A stretch of DNA of 38,736 nt, taken from NCBI GenBank assembly GCA_945862505.1, contig CAMAYJ010000018.1, forward strand, positions 1-38,736. The letters run 5' to 3'. Positions 32,354 through 38,736 of the stretch are shown in pieces. Both the position numbers and the translations under genes were made by a program. The stretch comes from Bifidobacterium breve. GTDB taxonomy: Bacteria > Actinomycetota > Acidimicrobiia > Acidimicrobiales > Acidimicrobilacustridaceae. Within the stretch, counting starts at the first letter, position 1. Every line of letters starts with the position of its first letter. The notes under the pieces were generated by a model. That model did not search any database and was not told the origin of the DNA. It saw only the letters and a program-made list of their open reading frames with translations.

Positions 32354-33706
32354 GTGGTTGTGACGAGCGAATGGTCCCCATCATCCTGGAAAGACCGGGA
32401 GGCAGTGCAGCAGCCCGATTGGGTAAATGCTGACGCGCTCAACGACGTCGTCAAACGCCTGAGCGCTATGCCACCGTTGGTCTTCGCCGGTGAAGCCCGC
32501 AGTCTCACATCCGACCTCGCCAAAGTCGCGAAGGGTGAAGCGTTCCTGTTACAAGCGGGCGATTGCGCCGAGTCGTTCGACGCGTTCAGTGCCGATTCGA
32601 TTCGAGACAAACTCAAAGTCATTCTTCAGATGGCTGTCGTTCTTATGTATTCGTCTGGTGTTCCCGTTGTCAAAGTCGGTCGAATCGCCGGACAGTTCGC
32701 AAAGCCTCGTTCTGCGGGTACAGAAACTATCGATGGGATTGAACTCCCCTCGTTCCGTGGGCACATGGTCAACGACATCGACTTCTCCGCTCAAGCGCGT
32801 GTTGCCGATCCCGAACGTCTGATCACTGCGTACCAACAATCAGCATCAACACTCAATCTTGTTCGCGCCTTCACCAAAGGTGGATTTGGCGATCTTTCAC
32901 GCGTCCACGCCTGGAACCAAGAGTTTGTTGCCTCGAGTGCGGAAGGACGGCGCTACGAAGAACTCGCTGAAGGAATCGAGCGAACCCTTCAATTCATGGC
33001 GGCGTGCGGCATCGATACCGAATCAACCCCGCAACTTCATACCGTCGATGTAGCAACGAGCCACGAAGCACTGATTCTCGGTTACGAACAAGCACTCACT
33101 CGCCAAGACTCGCTGACTGGCGACTGGTACGACTGTTCAGCGCACATGCTCTGGATCGGAGAACGAACTCGCCAGCTCGACGGCGCTCACGTTCATTTCC
33201 TCTCCGGTGTCGGCAACCCCATCGGCTGCAAAGTCGGGCCGTCAATCAGTCCCGATGAAGTTGTCGCGCTCTGCGAAGCGCTCAACCCCAATCGCATTCC
33301 CGGCCGCCTCACGCTCATCAGCCGCATGGGCGCCGAGACCGTCGGAACGGCACTGCCTCCATTGCTCGCTGCAGTTCGCGATTCGGGTCACCCCGTCGCG
33401 TGGGCCTGCGACCCGATGCATGGCAATACGTTCACGGCGCCGAGTGGTCGTAAGACCCGACATTTCGACGCGGTCTTGGCCGAAATCGCGGGCTTCTTTG
33501 CCGCTCACCGCGCTGAGGGCACATGGCCCGGTGGTGTCCACATCGAACTCACAGGCGACAACGTCACTGAATGCTTGGGCGGCGCCGAAGAGATCCTCGA
33601 TGCCGACCTCGACACTCGCTACGAGACCATGTGCGATCCGAGACTCAACGCTCGTCAGTCGCTCGACCTCGCCTTCCGGGTCGCCGAACTTCTCCAGCAG
33701 GGCTGA
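32354..33706 (+). CDS. Class II 3-deoxy-D-arabino-heptulosonate 7-phosphate synthase
   Basis: This enzyme catalyses the first step of the shikimate pathway, joining phosphoenolpyruvate and erythrose 4-phosphate. It is the plant/actinobacterial class II type (450 aa), shown by LLQAGDCAESFDAF with the metal-binding Cys71, VVKVGRIAGQFAKPRS, SFRGHMVNDIDF, ACDPMHGNT with the metal His, and the C-terminal IELTGDNVTECLGG and MCDPRLNARQSLDLAF with the metal Glu and Asp. In mycobacteria this enzyme also activates an AroQ chorismate mutase. Here the chorismate mutase is AroH type and 31 kb away, so that partnership is not expected. Start is GTG at 32354 or the GTG two codons later; neither has a strong ribosome site. 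Confidence 0.96.
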   Translation: MVVTSEWSPSSWKDREAVQQPDWVNADALNDVVKRLSAMPPLVFAGEARSLTSDLAKVAKGEAFLLQAGDCAESFDAFSADSIRDKLKVILQMAVVLMYSSGVPVVKVGRIAGQFAKPRSAGTETIDGIELPSFRGHMVNDIDFSAQARVADPERLITAYQQSASTLNLVRAFTKGGFGDLSRVHAWNQEFVASSAEGRRYEELAEGIERTLQFMAACGIDTESTPQLHTVDVATSHEALILGYEQALTRQDSLTGDWYDCSAHMLWIGERTRQLDGAHVHFLSGVGNPIGCKVGPSISPDEVVALCEALNPNRIPGRLTLISRMGAETVGTALPPLLAAVRDSGHPVAWACDPMHGNTFTAPSGRKTRHFDAVLAEIAGFFAAHRAEGTWPGGVHIELTGDNVTECLGGAEEILDADLDTRYETMCDPRLNARQSLDLAFRVAELLQQG

Positions 33707-33809
33707 ACTCGGAGAAAGATGACCCAATGGGTCGACAATTGGACCTCGGTGAGGGTAGATTCATGACTCGTCTAGTCAGGTTTCCATCCCCTGGCCCGAG
33801 AGAGCCCAA

Positions 33810-35579
33810 ATGTCTGAATTCACAATCGATGCCGAGTCCGCTGCCGACATCGCAAAATTTGAAGTTCAGCTCGCTCGCTACCTCGCTGGTGAACTTGAAG
33901 ACGACGTCTTTCGCGTCTTCCGCCTGAACAACGGCATTTATGGCCAACGTCAAGGCGGCCATAACCAGATGATCCGGATCAAGGCTCCCTACGGGACGAT
34001 CACTGCACCGCAACTCGACCGCATGGGCGATCTGGCCATCGAATACTCCCGAGGCTGGGGTCATCTCACGACTCGCCAAGCCATTCAATTTCATTACGTG
34101 CAACTCGAACGCGTTCCCGATCTTCTTCGCGATATCGCCATGGTCGGACTCACCAGCCGCGAGGCCTGCGGCGACACTGTTCGCAATGTTCAGGGCTGCC
34201 ACCTTGCCGGAGCCTGCCCGAGCGAAATTCTTGATATCACTCCGTGGGCCGAAGCGACGTTCAAGCACTTCTTGCGCAATCCACTCGGCCAACGCTTGCC
34301 CCGAAAGTTCAAAATTAACTTCTCTGGCTGTGCCACTGACTGCGGTCAAGCAATGTTTAATGACGTCGGCATCATTGCTGTCACCCGAACCACCGATGCT
34401 GGCGAACTCGAAGCTGGATTCCGGGTGTTCATCGCTGGCGGGCTTGGCGCGAATCCTCACGCTGCCCTTGCTCTTGAACCATTCACGGCAAAGGATGACC
34501 TTCTACCAACCATCGAATCGGTCTTGCGAGTTTTTGAGCAAACCGGTAATCGCGACAACAAACTCCGAGCTCGTATGAAATGGGTTGTCGACAACCTTGG
34601 TTTCGAAGAAGTGCAGCGGCGAGTACTCACCATCCGAAAATTCCTCCTCGGCTCCTCAACATGGCCGGGTGGAATCCCGATGGAAGTACACGAAGCCGGA
34701 GATGCGCCCGCCGGTCGTGCCGATCTTGTCGATGCCACGGCAATGGGCCAAGGCACTCCAGTCGTGCTGCGTCGACCTGGAGCCTTTGAACGCTGGGAAG
34801 ACTCAAATGTCATTCGCGGCGCGGCCAAAGGCACCGTCTCGGCAATCGCCCACGCTCGCTTAGGCGATGTCACCGCTGAACAATTCCGCGGTCTCGCTGC
34901 AATCGTTCGTGAGTTCGGCATCGACGTGCGCGTCACCAACCGACAGAACTTTGCGCTACGAAATCTCAGTGAAGAACAAGTTCCACTCGTCTTCGATCGA
35001 CTCACAGCGCTCGACATGGCAAGCCCTTCAGCAGAGTTAGTAAGCGATGTTGTGGCCTGCCCTGGCGCCGACACCTGCAACCTTGCAGTCACTCAAAGCC
35101 GGGGTCTCGCCGATGCGATCGAGAAAGAACTCCACGCTGAGGGGCTGGCTGAAGTGGGTGGACTTCGCATCAACATCTCAGGCTGCCCCAACTCCTGCGG
35201 CCAACATCACGTGGCTGATATTGGATTCCACGGCGCGGAACGTCGAGCGCACGGAAAGTCCGCCCCCGGTTACACGATGTTGCTCGGCGGCTTCGTCGGT
35301 GAAGAGCGGGTCGAATTTGGCGAGCGTGCCACACGTCTTCCCGCCAAAGCAGCACCGCAGGCTGTTGTCCATGTTGTTCGGCAATTTAACGACGAACGCC
35401 TTGCTGGAGAATCGTTCCGAGGTTGGATCGATCGTTCTGGCGGGATCGCAACACTCGGAGCAGAGTTGAAAAAGCTTGATCATTTCCCCACCCCTGAAGA
35501 AGGACCCGACTTCTACGTCGACTACGACGAAACCGGTCCGTATGCCGCTGAAGTTGGCGAATCGGAGTGTGCGGTATGA
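33810..35579 (+). CDS. Ferredoxin-type sulfite (nitrite) reductase with two cysteine tetrads
   Basis: This siroheme and [4Fe-4S] enzyme reduces sulfite to sulfide (or nitrite to ammonia) with six electrons from ferredoxin. Its 589 aa contain the usual pseudo-repeat: substrate-side segments RGWGHLTTRQAIQFH (about 81-95) and RVTNRQNFALRNL (about 374-386). The C-terminal tetrad is intact: Cys417/423 (CPGADTC) and Cys459/463 (CPNSC). The N-terminal half also has a full set: Cys130/136 (CHLAGAC) and Cys174/178 (CATDC), whereas well-studied enzymes bind only one cluster. The partner gene cysH (ATGA overlap) argues for a sulfite reductase in assimilatory sulfate reduction. The ATG has GAGAG about 6 nt upstream. 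Confidence 0.92.
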   Translation: MSEFTIDAESAADIAKFEVQLARYLAGELEDDVFRVFRLNNGIYGQRQGGHNQMIRIKAPYGTITAPQLDRMGDLAIEYSRGWGHLTTRQAIQFHYVQLERVPDLLRDIAMVGLTSREACGDTVRNVQGCHLAGACPSEILDITPWAEATFKHFLRNPLGQRLPRKFKINFSGCATDCGQAMFNDVGIIAVTRTTDAGELEAGFRVFIAGGLGANPHAALALEPFTAKDDLLPTIESVLRVFEQTGNRDNKLRARMKWVVDNLGFEEVQRRVLTIRKFLLGSSTWPGGIPMEVHEAGDAPAGRADLVDATAMGQGTPVVLRRPGAFERWEDSNVIRGAAKGTVSAIAHARLGDVTAEQFRGLAAIVREFGIDVRVTNRQNFALRNLSEEQVPLVFDRLTALDMASPSAELVSDVVACPGADTCNLAVTQSRGLADAIEKELHAEGLAEVGGLRINISGCPNSCGQHHVADIGFHGAERRAHGKSAPGYTMLLGGFVGEERVEFGERATRLPAKAAPQAVVHVVRQFNDERLAGESFRGWIDRSGGIATLGAELKKLDHFPTPEEGPDFYVDYDETGPYAAEVGESECAV

Positions 35580-36259
35580 GCCTCACAAGTCTTTCAGCAC
35601 CCGACTTCAGTAACGACGAACTCGCACAACTCAGTCGCGATTTCGAAACCTGGTCAGCCGAGGAAATCATCGGGTGGGCAGTGGAAACGTTCGGGCCACA
35701 CCTCGCACTCACTGCATCAATGACCGATGCGGTCCTGATCGATCTTGCCACCAAGGTCTACCCCGCCATCGAAGTCGTCTTCATCGACACCGGTTACCAC
35801 TTCCCTGAAACACTCGAAACGGTAGAGCGCGTTCGCCAGCACTACGGACTCAATCTTCGGATGATGACCGTCGCACTGCAGAACGAACCGCTCTGGAAGG
35901 CCGATCCTGAAGGCTGCTGCTCTGCAGTCAAAGTTGGACAACTCGACCGAGCGCTTTCAGGTAAGGCCGCATGGATGAGTGGACTCCGTCGTGCCGAAGC
36001 TGACTCTCGCGTTACCGCTCTCATGGTCGCTCGAGACCTCCGTGGGTTGATCAAGATCAATCCCATTGCGGCCTGGTCCGACCAACAGATCGCCGACTAC
36101 ATCGCAAATAACAACGTGATTGTGAACCCTCTTCTTCTCGACGGATTCACCTCAATCGGTTGTCAACCCTGCACGCAGCGTCCGTCCGATCCCGCCGATC
36201 AACGTTCGGGGAGATGGTCAGGGCAATCGAAGACAGAATGTGGTCTTCACCTGATGTGA
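35576..36259 (+). CDS. cysH: Assimilatory adenylyl-sulfate (APS) reductase
   Basis: This enzyme reduces adenylyl sulfate (or PAPS) to sulfite with thioredoxin. The 227 aa protein has the ATP-pyrophosphatase-like fold (LTASMTDAVLIDLA, VVFIDTGYHFPET), the four Cys that bind a [4Fe-4S] cluster (CC at 114-115 and C-x2-C at 196/199), and the C-terminal catalytic ECGLH with Cys222. The cluster Cys mark it as an APS reductase in place of the cluster-free PAPS type. Its ATG overlaps the sulfite reductase stop as ATGA, so the two successive steps of sulfate assimilation are translated together. Sulfate adenylyltransferase and transporter genes are not in the window. Confidence 0.95.
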   Translation: MSLTSLSAPDFSNDELAQLSRDFETWSAEEIIGWAVETFGPHLALTASMTDAVLIDLATKVYPAIEVVFIDTGYHFPETLETVERVRQHYGLNLRMMTVALQNEPLWKADPEGCCSAVKVGQLDRALSGKAAWMSGLRRAEADSRVTALMVARDLRGLIKINPIAAWSDQQIADYIANNNVIVNPLLLDGFTSIGCQPCTQRPSDPADQRSGRWSGQSKTECGLHLM

Positions 36260-36344
36260 GGTGATTTCTCGCTGCGATGGGCGCCGGCTGCGAGATCTTG
36301 AACTGCATTCACGAGTTCAGCGGCAGACCAACCACTACTCGCCG

Positions 36345-37811
36345 CTATTCAAGGATGTCGACGAACTTCTCGAGTTGGCGAAGATTCCTGCATTCGAAGA
36401 CGCCATCGGTATGAGCGCCGTAGTCACTGACGATTGAATCACCAGTGTCCCAATACGCCTTGGGCTCAGGATTCAACCAATACACGTGTCGTGCCTTCTG
36501 GCTCATTTCCTTGATGACCCACGACTGAGACGCGTGATAATTGTTTCGAGCATCGCCCAAAATCAACACCGTGGTTTTCGGCCCTACCTCGCGTCCGTAC
36601 TTTTCCCAGAACACTTCGAATGCGTGGCCGTAGTCGGAATGCCCATCGACCCAGACAACATCAGCTTCGGTATTCACGCGGTGAATGGCGACACTGATGT
36701 CCTCAACACCCTCGAAGAAGCGAGTGACCTCATCGATACCGTCGATGAATACGAATGAACGGACCCGTGAGAATTGACCGGAAATGGCGTAGACGAGTTG
36801 CAGAGTGAACCGAGCAAACGCCGCAACTGAACCGGAGATATCGGCAACAACGAAGATCTCAGGCTTCGACGGACGCGGATAGCGGAATCGCGGATCGGCG
36901 GGAACACCGCCATAACTCAGTGACTGACGGACGGTGGCTCGAAAATCGAGCGGCCCTTTACGACCGTGTCGACGCTTCCGAGCTAGGCGAACTGCAAGCT
37001 TGCGAGTTAGCGGATACATCGCTTTGCGTAGCCCCACCAACTCTTCGCGGTTGGCGTGCATGAAGTCGACATCTTCCGGAAGCGGCTTGCGCAATGTCTT
37101 GGCCATCGCTTCGACACCGCGGTCAGCAACAAGGCGACGGCGAATCTCTGCTTCGATTTCTTTCTTCATGCGATCGATACGAGAATCGAATTCATCGCGC
37201 TCAAGTCGTTCTTCGAGCTGGGTCAACGGTGAAGGGCTTTGTTCTTGCGCTTCTTCCATCAAGCGTTCAAGAACGCCATCGAGGTCGAGATTTCGCAGCG
37301 TGCGATAGAGGTAATAGGTACCGCCGACCGGTCGTCCCGGCTCCATCCCGGCGAAGCGCGTTACTGCCTGACGGGCCAGCGCCCGCATAAGACCATCGTC
37401 ACCGTTGCGCATTGCCTGAAACAGCATTTCGGCCATCTGCTCGGGCGACATCGCCTCACCGGCACCGCCTGCTCCGGCGCCACCAGCATCTGGGTTCATG
37501 GGTGCTTCGTCGTCTTCGGTGATTTCAGGAAGATCGTCACCTGTGCCGCCAAGCGAGTACTCGCTACCCCTCAACGAGAAGTACACCTCAAACACTGTCT
37601 CGAAGGCCCGCCAATGGGTGTTGTTCTTTACCAATGTCGCAGCAAGAGCGTATTTAAACGCGTCTCGGTTCTCGATCGGGATATGGGTGATGGCCTCCAT
37701 GGCATCGAGATTCTCGGTGAGACTCACCGGTAATCCCGCAGCACGAAGTTCGACAATGAACCCCGACAGGAGTTCGAGCATTGGCGAAGAGGGCACCTCA
37801 GTGGAGCTCAT
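36345..37811 (-). CDS. VWA-domain protein, CoxE-like
   Basis: The 488 aa protein ends in a von Willebrand A domain with an intact MIDAS: DISGS at 324-328, a Ser/Asp in DGHSDYGH (about 389-396) and Asp420 in LILGDARNN. The first 300 residues are mostly helical, with an acidic Gly/Ala-rich linker at about 100-120 and charged coiled-coil-like helices at about 195-235. CoxE-type VWA proteins work with a MoxR ATPase to insert metals or mature enzymes, as in CO dehydrogenase. The MoxR gene lies 19 nt upstream. No client gene of the cox type is in the window, so the target is unknown. Confidence 0.88.
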   Translation of the reverse strand: MSSTEVPSSPMLELLSGFIVELRAAGLPVSLTENLDAMEAITHIPIENRDAFKYALAATLVKNNTHWRAFETVFEVYFSLRGSEYSLGGTGDDLPEITEDDEAPMNPDAGGAGAGGAGEAMSPEQMAEMLFQAMRNGDDGLMRALARQAVTRFAGMEPGRPVGGTYYLYRTLRNLDLDGVLERLMEEAQEQSPSPLTQLEERLERDEFDSRIDRMKKEIEAEIRRRLVADRGVEAMAKTLRKPLPEDVDFMHANREELVGLRKAMYPLTRKLAVRLARKRRHGRKGPLDFRATVRQSLSYGGVPADPRFRYPRPSKPEIFVVADISGSVAAFARFTLQLVYAISGQFSRVRSFVFIDGIDEVTRFFEGVEDISVAIHRVNTEADVVWVDGHSDYGHAFEVFWEKYGREVGPKTTVLILGDARNNYHASQSWVIKEMSQKARHVYWLNPEPKAYWDTGDSIVSDYGAHTDGVFECRNLRQLEKFVDILE

Positions 37812-37830
37812 AGCGTCTCAGGGTTGCCAA

Positions 37831-38733
37831 TCAGCTCGTGCGCGGGACGCCAGGACGTTTGGCTCCGCTATCGCCCTGAAGTTCTTTCGAGGCTTTCGTG
37901 ATATCGCTCTGATATTTCAACAGGATGTTGAGTGTCTCAATAGCGTCAGCTTCGGTGACGGAGTCGACGCCAAGAAGAAGCAACGTTCGTGCCCAATCGA
38001 GTGTCTCGGAAACCGACGGCGACTTCTTCAGTTCGAGTTGGCGGATTGAGCGCACGATTCGGGCAACTTGGTCGGCCAAACTCTCGGTGATTTCGGGGAT
38101 CTTTGTGAGCACGATTTCCTTCTCCCGTTCCATATCAGGATAATCGATATGGAGGAAAAGACAACGACGTTTCAGCGCTTCAGACAATTCGCGAGTGTTG
38201 TTTGAGGTGAGGAAAACCATCGGAATTTGGCGAGCCGCAATCGTTCCGAGTTCAGGAATGGAAACTTGATAATCCGAGAGGATTTCGAGGAGCAATGCTT
38301 CGGTCTCAACTTCTACTCTGTCGACCTCGTCGATCAAGAGCACGACGGGGTCTTCAGCAAGAATCGCTTCAAGAAGGGGACGGGTCAGAAGAAACTCGTC
38401 GGAGAAGATGTCGGTCTCGATATCTTCCCAACTTGAATCGGTATTTCGTTCCGCTTGAATACGAAGCAACTGCTTTTTGTAGTTCCATTCGTAGAGAGCC
38501 TTTGACTCGTCAAGTCCCTCGTAACACTGCAGACGGATGAGTCGAGCACCGAGTATCTCGGCTACGGACTTCGCTAATTGGGTCTTGCCAGTGCCAGCGG
38601 GGCCCTCAACCAAAATTGGTTTGCCGAGCCGATCGGCAAGGAACACGACTCCGGCAATGGCCTCGTCAGAGAGGTAGTCGACGTCGCGCAGCCGGGTGCT
38701 GACGTCCGCGGGGGTTTCGAAGCGATAATCCAT
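37831..38733 (-). CDS. MoxR-family AAA+ ATPase
   Basis: The 300 aa ATPase has Walker A GPAGTGKT at 44-51, Walker B LLIDEVDR at 132-139, sensor 1 in FLTSNNTREL (about 174-183) and the arginine-finger region SEALKRRCLFLHID. The form, including YEGLDESKALYEWNYKKQLL, is that of the CoxD-like MoxR subgroup, which acts as a chaperone with a VWA partner. That partner is encoded 19 nt downstream. The ATG at 38733 is 3 nt from the window edge and the length is normal, so the gene is taken as complete; its ribosome site lies outside the window. Confidence 0.93.
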   Translation of the reverse strand: MDYRFETPADVSTRLRDVDYLSDEAIAGVVFLADRLGKPILVEGPAGTGKTQLAKSVAEILGARLIRLQCYEGLDESKALYEWNYKKQLLRIQAERNTDSSWEDIETDIFSDEFLLTRPLLEAILAEDPVVLLIDEVDRVEVETEALLLEILSDYQVSIPELGTIAARQIPMVFLTSNNTRELSEALKRRCLFLHIDYPDMEREKEIVLTKIPEITESLADQVARIVRSIRQLELKKSPSVSETLDWARTLLLLGVDSVTEADAIETLNILLKYQSDITKASKELQGDSGAKRPGVPRTS

Positions 38734-38736
38734 TTA

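Noticed and set aside
1-38736. CRISPR arrays, intact insertion sequences, rRNA genes or a replication origin
   Set aside because: I saw no regularly spaced repeats, no transposase with terminal repeats, no rRNA segments and no DnaA-box clusters while reading both strands.

Overview
The window looks like a piece of an actinobacterial chromosome, most likely of the class Acidimicrobiia. This is inferred from the gene set, not from a search: a class II DAHP synthase, a FolP2-type dihydropteroate synthase paralogue, a PAC2 protein, an LCP/LytR_C gene between nadD and rsfS, and the order comEA-comEC-holA-rpsT-lepA-hrcA-dnaJ-rsmE-hemW. GTG starts are frequent, genes often overlap by 4 bases (ATGA or GTGA), and base composition is moderately GC-rich. 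Most of the window is dense, ordinary core genome.

Layout. 1-3712 (minus): scpA-scpB-rluB-aroH-tyrA, which joins chromosome segregation, rRNA modification and tyrosine/phenylalanine synthesis and runs off the left edge. 3795-4778 (plus): trpS, divergent from scpA. 4799-5917 (minus): a conserved protein of unknown function. 6052-7748: tRNA-Val followed by the remnant of an integrated element, with a broken tyrosine recombinase, a SnoaL-like gene and a duplicated tRNA 3' end. 7883-10611: an FUSC-type membrane protein, a secreted Thr/Pro-rich protein and a crotonase. 10719-15266 (minus): hrcA-dnaJ-rsmE-hemW and a membrane-anchored J-protein, preceded by a CIRCE-like site. 15373-17157 (minus): lepA, and 17338-17601 (plus): rpsT with a strong terminator. 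17694-21818 (minus): comEA-comEC-folP2-holA. 21936-24630: a YbbN-type thioredoxin (minus), then an APH-fold kinase and a PAC2 protein (plus). 24648-27119 (minus): leuS. 27255-28984: tRNA-Ala followed by a second element remnant whose cargo is a lipoprotein and a propeller/FN3 exported protein. 28973-31262 (minus): nadD-LCP/LytR_C-rsfS. 31469-36256 (plus): an RpoD-like sigma factor, class II DAHP synthase, sulfite reductase and APS reductase. 36345-38733 (minus): a MoxR ATPase and its VWA partner.

The most notable structures are the two tRNA-anchored scars. At tRNA-Val, 44 bp of the tRNA 3' half (43 of 44 identical) recurs 1622 bp downstream. At tRNA-Ala, a perfect 17-bp copy of the tRNA 3' end recurs 1654 bp downstream, exactly where the rsfS reading frame ends, so rsfS terminates inside the attachment core. 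The two scars use different tRNA sublocations (anticodon loop and T-arm), which points to two different integrases. Neither scar keeps a working integrase. Also worth attention are a sulfite reductase with a complete siroheme-cluster cysteine tetrad in both halves, an imperfect CIRCE, a J-domain protein with an exported four-cysteine domain, and several enzyme homologues missing a canonical active-site residue. I did not find a clear new defence or biosynthetic system.
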